Shown: positions 42,060 through 53,339 of the stretch, piece by piece
How positions within the stretch are numbered: the stretch's first letter is position 1
Layout of the letters: every line of letters starts with the position of its first letter
Assembly: GCA_021234155.1 (NCBI GenBank)
Contig: JAJEKV010000002.1
Span: 10,840,725-10,904,724, forward strand
Direction: 5' to 3'
Source: Isoetes taiwanensis
Taxonomy: Eukaryota; Streptophyta; Lycopodiopsida; Isoetales; Isoetaceae
DNA length: 64,000 bases
Translations under genes and position numbers: made by a program
The notes under the pieces: model-generated
Databases searched by the model: none
Seen by the model: only the letters and a program-made list of their open reading frames with translations
What the model was told of the DNA's origin: nothing

Positions 42060-43250
42060 AACACGTGATTAGACCGGGTTACTTCTTGACGCAGATGCTT
42101 CTCCGACTCCTACCTCGACAAGATCCTTGTCGCTCCTCGAAGACACTCCGAGTCCAGTAACTAGTAGACTACCATCACCTTTCCAACCCTCTCCAAGTCC
42201 AGTAAGAAACATGTTGCCCCCTCCTTTCATTGCCTCACTAGTTGTACGTAGCAATCTTCCACCACCCTTTGTTCCATACCCCGAAACTACAGAAGCTCGA
42301 CCTCAGCAGGTTTTTCGAAACAGACTACCCCAACCATTTGTAGTTTCTTCTTCTTCACTTAGACAAACAAGGACTGCACCACAGTCAGAAAGCTGCGAGA
42401 TTCTTCACAACTTTTCCCACTACGACTCTCACTACAAATGAGTGTGACCTTGCAGCATCTACTCCTCTTCACACGACCGTTGTGACACATAGGTTTGCAG
42501 AATTCCAGTCGATTATAAGGAAGATGTTTGAAGGAACTCCTTGAAGCTGCAATAACATTTGCTGCCACAACATCTTATGGCCCATCACCTTCATTCAACA
42601 CTGTGCCTCCGACTTATCCGAGTACAGCTTCACGTGGTTGTTTTCCTCTACAAGCACACCACTAAGGGTAGAGGAGGTCACCCCTAGAGTACAACTCTCA
42701 TCAGAAGATGAAGACACCAACGAGGGGCAACGAGATTACATATTCTCCAGCCAGTCCCCCAACGGTGGATTTTAGTTTGAGAGCATGCTCCTCTGTAAGA
42801 AGAAGGATCCTTATGGACGAACACAAAATGAAAAGACTTCTAAGAAGTAAATGCTGCTCATTGGGTTGCATCAACAAATTTACCTTGGCTAAATTACGAG
42901 CAGTTAGAGACAACTACAGTTCAATGACATTGGCAGACCAGAATGCCTACTTGGCTTATCATGTAAGACCAGACCACAACACCTTCTTGCACTACATTAA
43001 CCGTGAACAAGTCTGCCAAAAATGCCATATGGTTGTCCATAGTTTAATGTCCACAAGAATGTCTCGAATACACAAAAGACTGGATAAAAACCCAGCAATT
43101 GATGATCATTGTGGACCAAGAAGAGTTGTAACAATGCATGTTGGCGGCGCCACTCGCGGCTGGCCCGCCAGGTCAGCTGAGCTGATTTCTTTCCGAAATT
43201 TTAGGGTGAGTGAAATTACTCCTTCCAAAACCTACAACTTAAATCAATAG
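42060..43250 (+). pseudogene. N-terminal part of a transposase-associated gene
   Basis: A Pro/Ser-rich frame (42,127-42,441) continues after a one-base shift (LTTNECDLAASTPLHTTVV, then RFAEFQSIIRKMFEGTP, stop at 42,543). Then 42,708-43,250 is open for 180 codons: a short lead, LRSKCCSLGCINKFTLAKLR, MTLADQNAYLAYHV, and REQVCQKCHMVVHSLMSTR. The Cys pairs, the helical spacer and the VCxKC...H region resemble the N-terminal zinc-binding part of eukaryotic transposase-like proteins of the kind encoded at 394-3,866. Homology changes abruptly near 43,140, where the frame runs into unrelated sequence, so the C-terminal part is missing. Tentative family; clearly partial. Confidence 0.5.
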
Positions 43251-44329
43251 AAGTTGGGTCTGCATAATGCATTTTATGGTGGCGAGCATTTTCTTTATGA
43301 CGTGTGGCTATTCCATTTAACATGCAATGGACCAACGTACATTTCATTTTGATCAGCGTTAAGTCAGGTTAAATTTTGTAGCTCTGCTGCCGAGCTTCAG
43401 CTCTTAGCAGACATGATCCTCGCCGGATTTGGAGCTCTTCATCAAATCTGTTCTAAAGCTCGTCATCGGATCCATCAAACTGTCTTGCAGCATCTATGGT
43501 ACAACCCGGAAGGGAAAAAAAAAAAAAAAAAAAAAACCTCCCAACTTCTACATTGCAAGGGAATGGAGGTTGGGACTCCTCAGGTGCCAGGTGTTTTAGG
43601 CGTGGTCGTTCCATAGCTGTAATTTGTAATTTGGTCGTAATTTGGCAGAGAATATATCAACGAATCCAAATTGTATTAGAATTCATGGCAAGAACCATAA
43701 CAAGAATTCGGAACGTTCTTCTAGCATCGAGGAAAACCTTCATGATCCAAGAAAGAAGACGATGAAAACGATGTAGAAGAAAAAGTCGAGAGCTATATGA
43801 CAACGTTTTATTTTCTTGGTGACACTAGAAGGAAAGTGAATGGCCAACAGGCCCCATAATAACGCCGGTCTTTTTGTGACCTAGAAAAAAGTGAAGAGGT
43901 CCAAACGCCTGGCCCTTATTTCCACTGCTGAAATAATCCTTGATCTCCCTGATCTCCATGGCTGAAAATAATTTAATATGGTGCAGCCTAGACTTTTCTT
44001 TACCCTTTTCTTTTACATTTTTTGTTTTTCATACTTACAAATATCTACATGCCACGTCATAAAAGTTATGCAAAGGTACTCAGAAATTCTGATGATCAAG
44101 AGTAGGGCAGTTTATTTGATGGCAATATGTACATAACCAGCTCTAAGCACATGGTTTATTATTTAATCCCCGAGACCTCTGCAAAATACAAGAAGAGCAC
44201 TGCATGCATCTTTATTTAGTCATTTCCCGAGAATATACACAGAATTTCTCAACCTGAAGCCATTTCAGTTGTTTCATTACAATGTACAGGATGTTGTCTG
44301 CTGCAGCTAAGTTATGGCCTCATATCATT
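43251..44329. other. Unassigned, includes 21-base A run
   Basis: A frame with SSAAELQLLADMILAGFGAL and HQICSKARHRIHQTVLQHLW (43,383-43,510) runs into a poly-A run at 43,518-43,538. It could be a fragment of a coding sequence or retrocopy, family unknown. 43,970-44,329 is probably 3' UTR and downstream flank of the CCT gene. Confidence 0.35.
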
Positions 44330-45456
44330 TCAATACTTGGCAAACCTCCCTCTTACTCTTGGCCTGCTATCTGCCAAAACCTTCCTACAACAATACTGTG
44401 CACAGAAATCTTTAAGTTAGAATACGCCATTGAATTTACACCTACATTGGGTTTTTAGAACTAAAGAAATTGAGTTATTCACCTTAACCCTCTTCTCGAA
44501 GTTCCTCTTCCTGCGCTTGTGCTTGTATCTCTGAATCCTAACCTGCCTTTCCTCGTTGTTATAGCGCCCTACTTTGATAAATGGAAAACTCTCTCTTGGC
44601 TGCATTACAGTGCAAAATGTAAGCATTAAATTTGATAGAGAATCTTCAAATAATGCAGAATATTTTATATATCAAACCTGCGTTTGATCCAGTCTGTAGG
44701 TACCCTCCAATCCATCCACATTTTGTGTTCCGATTTGCTCTGACATGCCAGACATAATATAGGAGGGAAAACTTGTTACATGGAGGTTGGAAACATTAGC
44801 ATTTACAAAAGACTGAAGTGAATCTCTTTCACTGTCGGTTTCAGACTGTAGGCCAAGCTCATCTATGCTACTGATAGAAATTACACTTGCAGATCTTTGC
44901 ATGCTACTGACAGAAAGTACACTAGCAGATCTCTCTATGCATGAAGTATTTGTAGTAGACATCTCATTAACACTGGCGTCTAGAACTTCTTCAACGTCAA
45001 ACATACATGGGAAAGAACACTGAGAAGCATCTGAAACAAAGGAATCTGAAACCAACGCTTCCAGAGGAGGATGATCAGCAAAATCATCTCTTTCTGCTGG
45101 TCTCAGATCATCTAGAACCTCAGAAAAACCCTCTTGTACCAGTCTTGATTCAACTAAAATCTCTGAAACCCCATCTTTTTCTAATAAGTCCCTATCACCT
45201 ATTACCGTTTCACATAAAAATTCTTCCAAAGACATATCAGAACAGGAGCTAAATCTATTACAGGAACTGATATCAATGCTAAGCATATCATCATGTGAAG
45301 AAACAGAGGAATTATAAAGCAAGGGAAACAAAGAAGGGGATGAAACAACAGCACTAGACTCAAAATGGGTAGCATGGAAATTCATGCCCAAAGAAGGGGA
45401 AAAATCATCTAAATCGAGGTGAAAAAAATCTGCAGGATCCATAGCTATGGTCATTG
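44330..45456 (-). CDS. CCT-domain (CMF-type) regulatory protein
   Basis: Three exons with GT-AG introns in phase 0: 45,454-44,678 (259 codons), 44,599-44,483 (39 codons), 44,395-44,330 (21 codons and TGA); introns of 78 and 87 bp. The 319-residue product has an acidic start (PADFFHLDLDDFSPSLG), a long Ser/Asp/Glu-rich middle with a degenerate internal repeat (RSASVLSVSS, RSASVISISS, about 189-209), and a C-terminal CCT domain split by intron 2. The domain reads GRYNNEERQVRIQRYKHKRR, KRNFEKRVK | YCCRKVLADSRPRVRGRFAK. It matches the consensus basic and 'RPRVRGRF' halves and ends four residues later, as in CMF proteins, with no B-box or response-regulator domain. Such proteins act in the nucleus in light, sugar and flowering-type gene control with NF-Y or DNA partners; the specific role is unknown. 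The sense strand reads left. A 22-nt upstream exon (45,707-45,686, MAAGFSS) could splice in frame to 45,456 and add eight residues. Confidence 0.88.
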
Positions 45457-47211
45457 CTAAAGGAGAGAAACTACGAACACAAAGGATCTAACAGTTAAGA
45501 AGGGTGAAAAACATGCGAGAATCTAAAGCCGGACAAGGTCCGGAGCCGCAGGGGAGCTACTAAGCAAGTGGGGATTTTTAGCAAGGAGAGAGAAAAGGGG
45601 AGATCTTGTTAAAGGGAGGGGCAGCTCTGGAACAAATCAAAGCAGGATCAAATGGCAGAAAAAAACAAGCACAGGAATATCCAACCTGAAGAAAAACCAG
45701 CGGCCATGGTTTAATCTCGAAGCTCGGGATGGGACGTCGACGGACCTTCCGGAGGCCATCTGGACAAGGCGCCCTCATTGTTGGACGCGTAGAGACCTTC
45801 CACAGTCATGCTGATGAAATGAATAGATTCCTTTTGTTCCCCTTTGGCGCCCTAACCTAGGTCTCGTGCCAATTTCCAATTTTAACATGTTCATTTTTGC
45901 TCGTACAAAATCATTCCCTTGCCCCTCGCCAATCTCTAGTTACCAACGTCTCACTCGGAACATCTTCTGGGCCATCTTCTGGGCCCTTGCTCTGCAAACA
46001 CCAATTTCTCCTTCTCCCAGTTAAACAACAATTTACTACACAAACTTCCCGTCCTGTCGAATAACAATCTACTGTATACACACATCTGCATAACAGCCTA
46101 CTGCTCCCCGACATCAATCTAGCAATATTTAACTATCCTCAGCTCCAAACATGTCCTTCCCTCCATTTAACTATGCTTAGCTCACAACTATGCCCTCATC
46201 AATTTGCCAGCTCCATATCTCTTGCCCTGCCACCACCCTATTGGCCTCCCATAACCACCACAACTCTCCATACCAATCGTCTCATGCACCTTTCTCAATG
46301 GATTGTTCCTGCTTGCACCTGCATCTTGTACTGATAGCAACCCTGGCCTCAATTATGGTTGCTCTGTGGAGCTGATTCAACGTACTCATAGAAATGGCAC
46401 AATTCTTTGTGGTCCAACTTCGGTACGAAATTGTGCATATGGCATGGTGATTGTCACTGTAGAATAGATGTTGACATCCTGTAACACCTCATTAATGTCA
46501 TATAACAAATGTACTGATGTTAAGCCTTGCTTCAATATGGACCTCTAAATATAGGTGCAACATATCTGAAGTACATGGAAATGGCCCCATGTTCACTTTC
46601 AGAAATCCGTTGAGTCGTTTGTGTGGCCACACATACTATGCAAATTGTGATTATACTATATCGACGTTGAAATTTTGTAACACATTATCACTAACATTTC
46701 AAAAACATGTTCACAGTAGGCCTGACCTTAGTATGGTCCCTCAAATCAGAGATTGAAACACATTGCATTGGAGCACTCCGTTGTGGCCCACTTTCAGATA
46801 TTAGTATGTTGGGACTAGAGAGCATACTTACTAAGACTAAACAATGGACTTGTAGGACATCACCAATAGTATGCATGCAATTATGTTGTGTGAAGTCCAT
46901 AGGTATTTTAAATTCATGACACAACAACACCGCACCAAGAAGTAAGAATCTTTCAACAATATATCCTTCCTCGCATCCCAACTCCATGCTTGACAAATTG
47001 CAAAGTGAAATAAAATAACTTCACTCTATTCTTATAATACTGAATGACTCTCAACTTCATGCATGACAAATTGCAAAGTGGAATAAAATAACTTCACTCT
47101 ATTCTTAGAATATTACATAAATGAACATCCCAAGAGAACTTTTCTGTCTACTATTTCTAGCTCAAAATCATTGCTAACGTATTCCATATTAATTGTCTAT
47201 ATAACAGGGCC
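45457..47211. other. CCT-gene 5' region and unassigned spacer
   Basis: 45,457-45,800 is the leader side of the CCT gene, with a likely 229-bp intron (45,457-45,685), GC-rich sequence and several CG dinucleotides near 45,720-45,780. Beyond that no gene is recognised. 46,984-47,110 is an imperfect direct repeat (TGACAAATTGCAAAGTG, TAACTTCACTCTATTCTTA) with a period of about 74 bp. Confidence 0.45.
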
Positions 47212-47625
47212 CCAAGGCACGAAAGCCAAAAGAGACACTCCTCCATCTATAGCTAGTCAATACTTAGAAAGGGATATAGAATCACTATGAAATTAAAAAA
47301 TTACATCATCTTAACATAAGCATTTGGGAAGGATAGATTGATAGATAGTTAGATAGATAGACATTATCCCCAAGGCACGAAAGCCAAAAGAGACACTCCA
47401 TCTATTTGGTGGAAGGCGATATAGAATCACTCCTCCATCTATGGCCAGTCAATACTCAGAAGGTGATACAAAATCGCTATGGAATATACAAAATACATAA
47501 TTTTAATATAAGCATTTAGAAAGGATGGATAGATAGATATATAGTTAGACATTATCCCCAAGGTACGAAAGCCAAAAGAGACACTCCTCCATCTATTTGG
47601 AAGGCGATATAGAATCACTATGAAA
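47212..47625 (+). repeat. Three imperfect tandem units with GATA spacers
   Basis: Each unit starts CCCCAAGGCACGAAAGCCAA (47,212; 47,367; 47,556), continues with GAGACACTCCTCCATCTAT, and the first two end in a GATAGATA microsatellite and ACATTATC. Periods are about 155 and 189 bp, the middle unit having a partial internal duplication. Confidence 0.8.
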
Positions 47626-47967
47626 AAGATAGAGGAGAAACAGATATGAAGAAATAGAGAGAAAATAGAGTAGAATAAAGAGATAGAGAGAACATACTAG
47701 AAAGAAGCGATCCACACCAAAAAGAGATAGAGAGAGAATAGGATGAAGAGATTCTCTTTTTACTCTTCATTCTGTTATTTTCTCTCTCTATCACGCTTTC
47801 TATTCTAATCTGTCTCTATCTTCGTTCTATTCCATTCTTTCCTCTTTCTATTCTCTGTTTATCTCTTCATTCTATTCATCTCTCTCTCTCCCCTCCCTCC
47901 CTCCTCCCTCCTCCCTCCCTCCCTCCCTCCCTCCCTCCCTCCCTCCCTCCCTCTCTCTCTCTCTCTT
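47626..47967. repeat. GAGA/CTCT low-complexity region and CCCT microsatellite
   Basis: Purine-rich GATAGAGAGA runs (47,626-47,750) are followed by pyrimidine-rich CTCTATC runs, so the halves can pair. Then comes a long CCCT/CCTC/CT microsatellite (47,878-47,966) immediately left of element A. Confidence 0.8.
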
Positions 47968-49394
47968 ACGTCGGCCACATGATCGAAAAAAAATTGTCTC
48001 TCGTGCTATACGGCGAGAGACAATTTTTATACCGTATATTGTGAGAGATTATGAGAGATAATAATCTCTCATCGCTTAACGAGGCCCATTAGAGGGAAAA
48101 GCCCAAAAAGATTGATTTTTCTTACGGAAAATTTTTCCGGGACTCCTTTTTTTGGGAGATCTCCTGCTTACGCTTTACGGCCACCATGAACAGCGCTTAT
48201 GCTTATGCTTACGGCCACCATGAACAGCGCGGATTGAAGCTTGAAGCTATGACGTCTGCTTTTCTTCATATGCCCTTTCCTTCGCAGCTATAAAGATCTG
48301 GCCGACTGTAGATTGTGGGTTCATCTTCCACTTTGGCTTCTAAAATTTGCCAAGCTTTGCCCGAAGATTTGCAGGTTATTTGGGTGGCTAAGAAGCTTAT
48401 GAACAGGGGATTCAAGTTTATAACATTCATAAAATAGAGCATAGGTTTGCCCTGCCGGACTGGATATGGGTCAAATAAGCCATGCCTTGCCGGATTTGTA
48501 CTGGATATGGCAAAAACCTGGATTCAAATGAAGCTATGTTTTGGAGCAAGCAAAACTGTGTCAAAAACTGTGGAGCAAGCAATACTGTGCCATATCTTTT
48601 CTTTTAAAACTATTCATTCAGAAGCAAGCTCAGAAGCTCATTTGAATGCAGGGTTCTTGCATTTTAAAATGTTTTCGCTTCAAAAAGAAGAAAGAAGAAA
48701 TATGGAAAATAAAAGAAGACATGCTGCAAATAAAAGGGCTTCCTTCTTCAGCGAGCTTTTAGGAAGGAGCTTCTATTGTTTTTGAACTATTTTACCATAG
48801 CCATACTCCATATCCGAAAACTTATGATGCCTTCCCTTTTTTGTTTTTAATCTCCTAATCTGTAGCACAGAATCTATAGGGTAAGACGGCGACAGAAATC
48901 CCTTGACAATCGATTCTGCACAGCTTCGACGATTGCATCACAAACTTTGCTTATTATTTGTGTCTGCAAAGCTTCAAACCCTATTCTAAAACCAAATCGT
49001 GTTATTCTGTTAAGATGAATCTTGAATCCAGGAATCTGTGGATGGTTGTGAATCCGGAAGTCACCCTGTGAATCTCGAAAGCTATGAATCGAAAACCAAT
49101 TGGTTGTGGGCTGCTATGAATTGAAAGTCCCTGTTCTGAATCGGTTGTGGGCCGCCATGGCATTCCGCTATCATACCCCCTGTTCTGCCGTGAAAATATT
49201 TTTGGGGATAGAATATTTCCATTTCCGGAGGGTACCCCTAACAGTCAAACGTAATGAGAATGCCCCTCTCTACTGTTAGGGAGAAATTGTCTCTCGAGGT
49301 GAGAGTCAACAAAACCCACTCTCACCCATCTCTCCCCTTCTCCCATCTCTCGTATTGTCTATCGTAATCTCTAAGTCAGCATGTGGCCAAGGCA
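47968..49394 (+). mobile_element. Unclassified inverted-repeat element A
   Basis: Terminal core GGCCACATG (47,973-47,981) is inverted at 49,380-49,388 (CATGTGGCC). Next to the left end are self-complementary AATTGTCTCTCG / CGAGAGACAATT segments, and AAATTGTCTCTCGAGGTGAGAG lies near the right end. The first 150 bp and last 180 bp match element B (53,340-54,377) but the interiors differ, as in non-autonomous transposon relatives. It holds a tandem GCTTACGGCCACCATGAACAGCG duplication (48,170-48,235) and a Lys/Arg-rich 112-codon frame (48,447-48,785) without known domains. Both flanks are CT-rich, so a target duplication cannot be seen. Confidence 0.55.
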
Positions 49395-52300
49395 TCTCTC
49401 TCCCCGGTGGAAGCTAAGGAGAAAAACAATATAAAAGAAGAGCTGATGAATGAGATGAGGAAATTAATGGCATTAGAGATGGAAAAAGAGATGGAGAAAA
49501 TTCGTACAGAACTAAAGGGGGAAATTCAGAATTTGAGGAATGAAACAGAAGCTGTTAATGGGCAGTCTGAATCTATATCTGTGCAGGCAGCATTGAAGAT
49601 GCTCTGGAGGATAAAGTATCAGCTATTTTAGATGGACATGAACGTAAGAATAACCTGCGTATTGCAGGACTTGATGAAGAAGACGGTGAGCATACCCAAA
49701 GCGTAGTGGAGACCTTTCTACAAGATAATCTGCAGCTCCAACCGAATGTCTGTGATGCATTTTGAGTAGGCAAAAAAGGGGATCAGCCACGGCAAATCAT
49801 TGTAAAATTTATGAGTAGAAGTGACAGGGCGCAGGTGCTTAGGCAGAGAAAACTTTTAAAGGGGAGGAAAATCTGGATAAATGAAGATTTCACTAAGGAA
49901 CAGTATGAGGATCATAAGATTGAGATACAAAAGTTCAAAGAAGCCCGTGCCAGTCAGAAAAAGGTTTACTGGAGAAAGGGGAAGGTGGTCATTGATCAAT
50001 AGGGACTCGAGGCCTTCAGGCTTGGAGTATGGAACATAAACAAGCTGAACGATGCCAAAGCTCAAGGTATGACTCCAGTCTTAGATGATCTAGATGCAAT
50101 TTGTTTTCTGGAAACACATGAACATGAGGAATGTGGCTTGCCGGACTTGAATGGTTTTCAATTACTCTTCACTATGGAATGTTCGATTTGGAAATGGGCC
50201 TAAGGGGAATGGGGGGATTGCATGCTATGTGAGACACGAGTATATCTCAATGCTGAAGGAACTAAAAAAAGATCCGCATAATCAGTATATCTGGTTGGAA
50301 ATACAAAGGGGTGATGTTAAAATGCATATTGCTGTTTGCTATTTTGCTCCCATGGATAAGAAGGCGTATAAGAGGGCTGATTTGGACAGTAATGACCCAT
50401 TCTATCACATTGAGCAAGATATAGTGCATTACCTTTCTCTTGGTGATGTCCTACTAGTAGGCGACTGCTAGAATTGCAAATGCTCAGGCTCGGATAATAG
50501 GGAATGAAGGTGAAACATTGTGGTTTAATGAGCTGGATGAAAAAGAAATGGAGGAATTGAGATGGAGTCGGTCTTCCAAATATACTGCACGGATGACCTC
50601 TATGGGTAAGCAATTGCTTGCATTATGCACTAGCTTTGATTTTCGCATTTGTAATGCATTGGATAGATTCCCTGGTTCGGATGTATTGACCTGCAAGGAA
50701 AAAAGTATGGTAGACTATCTGATCGGGAATGAAAGTGCTATTACTAGTATACGCAGTTTCACAATAGGTGAAGGCAGAGCAGAATTAGACCACCTATTTT
50801 CTATCACAACAAAGAAGACAGTTATAGAAAGGCCTTTGGAATTGTCTGCATCACTTGGGTACCGGGTAGACAGCCGAAAACAAGAGAAGTTCAGGTTAAT
50901 GATGGAGAAGATAACTCTGCAAGATCATGATGATGTGTCTGGTATGAACGATTAACCAAAGTATTGTTGCAAACAGCTCAGTTGTGTTTCCGCTCTAACA
51001 GGACAGCAAAGGGGTTACCGTGTAATTCTTGGTTTGATATGGATTGCAAGCAAGCACGCCAAAAATTTGTTGAGGCACAAGAACGTGATAAAAAACAAAT
51101 GCTGCTGGAATATAGAAGGATGGTCAGGAGAAAAAAGAGAGGTTATATGAAAGTTAGGCAGGAGAGACTTCTCATGGAATGGATAACGCACCCAAAGAGC
51201 TTTTGGAATAAGATGAAAATGAAGAAAAAACAGGAATCTAGTTTGCCATGTGATGTGTTGATTAATCATGTGCGGATATTGTACCATAAACCAGGAATAC
51301 ATGAGCTTTCATCCTTGCAAAATGGTAATATGGGCAGCTTTTCTGTGGAGGACATATGTGATGGCATTAGGCGCCTATCTAATGGTAAGGCAGCAGACAG
51401 TATGGGCTTAGTGGCTGAACTAGTAAAATGGGCCGGGGATCCAATTGCAGAGTATATTACTCACATGTTCAATAAAGTGATACTGCGGGGATTTCCTACT
51501 GAATGGCAATGCAATAGGGTGGTGCCAGTACCTAAAGGTGGTAACAATTCGGATGTGAATAACTACCGAACAATTATGGTAAGTAATCTGTGGGCAAAAC
51601 TATTTGCTACTGTTGTTGAGGGGAAATTAAGTTCTTGGGCGGAGGAGAATAAAGTAAGAGCCAAGGGGCAAGCAGGTTTTAGGCCATGTCATTCTACCAC
51701 GGACCAGCTGGTGACTCTACGTGCCATGGTAGAAAATGTGAAAGGAAAGAAGAAACCACTATTCTTGGCATTTGTGGATTATACTAAGGCATTTGACACG
51801 GTGCCGCGTGATAAACTATGGGCGAGAATGGATGCCTTAAATGTCCCAATGGAATTGAGGTCAGCAATACGACGTTTGTATGATAAAGTCCTAGTAGAGC
51901 TATCCCAGCCATGGAATGATATCTGCAAAGACCAGGTACACAGTAACATTTGAGTAAAGCAGGGGTGCCCTCTCTCCCCTACTCTATTCGGTCTCTTTAT
52001 AGACGAATTAGAGGATTGGATTGTGTATAATGGTGGTCCAGGAGCTCCTTTGGCTGAACATGTGGTCTCCCTCTTGTTATATGCGGATGACGTGGTCTTA
52101 ATAGCTAGGACTAAACAAGGGTTGGACACTCATCTTGAAATATTGGGTGCCTTCTGTGATAGAACTGGTTTGGAGGTGAACATATCTAAAACTAAGGTTA
52201 TGGTGGTTGGCACCCGTGCAAAACATGTTTTCTATTATAAGGGACACTAGCTGGAGACAATAACTTCCTTCAAATATTTAGGGATTATATTTGAAAGCAG

Positions 52301-53333
52301 CTATAAATGGAACATGTGCATTGAGCAAAGGTACAGCAATGGGCTTAAAGCCTTATGCGCGCTGCAAAAGCTATGTAAGAAGAATCACTTGTGGGATTGG
52401 AACATGAAAAAGACACTTTTTAAGACATTGGTCCAAACCGTTGTACTCTATGGATGTGAGGTGTGGGCTCCCAGTGTTACAGCTAATCTGTGGCTCTCAA
52501 TTGAGAAGCTGCAAAAAAGATTCCTACATTCCGAACTAGGGGTCAAGTTACAAACGCCCTATCCTATGATGTTAGCAGAAGGAGGCTTGCTTCCGATATA
52601 ATGCGAAGCCATATTGCACTTTGCAGGGTACATTGCTAAGGTCCGTCGTGGGGGAGATGACCGATTACCGCATGTTGCAATGCGTGCCAGTAAGGAGAAG
52701 GGATGGTACCATGATGCAGAAGTGTAGCTGGGAAAATGGAATCTTAAAGTGGAAGATTTATTGGGCAGTAAAGAAGATGTCCGTAAGCTGGTGATAGACC
52801 GCGTGCATGGAAAACTGTGGAGGGCACCCGAGACTAAGATGGCTTTCAAATCCACAACTTACAGGAGCTAAATATTTATCGGATGGGGTATCGTTGCATT
52901 TCCGGCACGTGATGGCACGTATGAGGCTCAGCCCACATTATCTGAAGATAGAAACAGGAAGATGGCATGGGGCACCTAGATCAGAGTGTATATGTGAAAT
53001 GTGTACTGGAGAACACATAGAGGATGAGTACCACATATTTACGGGGATATCAGGCGTAGATAGGACATACGTGCGATATCATTGCTAGAGCTGTTTGAGC
53101 TCCCAAGTAAGAAAATAGGCAATTTTATATCTGATGTAGCGTAGAGAAAGTCAGGAGAGTGAGATCTGATAGCAGTTACTCTAGTGATATACACTCAGAG
53201 AGTGAGATTAGTACATCCACCGATGATAACGGTGGAAATTTATGATGTATGTTGCATTTTGTCGTCTTATAGGCCTGTTAGGCCTCGACAAGACGTAATA
53301 AACACTTCACTTCACTTCACTTCACTTCACTTC
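49395..53333 (+). pseudogene. Near full-length degenerate LINE (ORF1, endonuclease, RT)
   Basis: ORF1-like part: coiled-coil Lys/Glu-rich segment (49,383-49,630), then NNLRIAGLDEEDG, PRQIIVKFMSRSDRAQVL and ILINEDFT-like IWINEDFTKEQYE (to 50,002), the layout of L1-type ORF1 RNA-binding proteins, with one TGA and a shift. Endonuclease part from 50,020: RLGVWNINKLND, FLETHEHEECGLP, GGIACYVRHE, IWLEIQRGDVKMHIAVCYF and LLVGDC, then decay. RT in the 329-codon frame 50,964-51,953: NNYRTIMVSNLWAKLF, QAGFRPCHSTTDQLVTL and FLAFVDYTKAFDTVPRDKLW (motif A), stop. After it come GCPLSPTLFGLFIDELEDW in another frame and LLYADDVVLIART (motif C, about 52,080). The C-terminal region includes VVLYGCEVWAPSVT and ends near 53,090. 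The 3' UTR has a stem-loop and the tail is CACTT repeats (53,303-53,332). Several stops and shifts mean it is inactive. The clade is uncertain: ORF1 suggests L1-like, the tail suggests a 3'-end-recognising LINE. Confidence 0.8.
53259..53291 (+). other. LINE 3' UTR stem-loop
   Basis: TTGTCG...AGGCCT-GTT-AGGCCT-CGACAA: two nested stems with a small internal bulge (TCTTAT), 12 bp before the polyadenylation-like AATAAA at 53,298 and the CACTT repeats. Stem-loops here are the recognition site of the RT in LINEs that use microsatellite tails. Confidence 0.6.
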
Positions 53334-53339
53334 TCTCTC

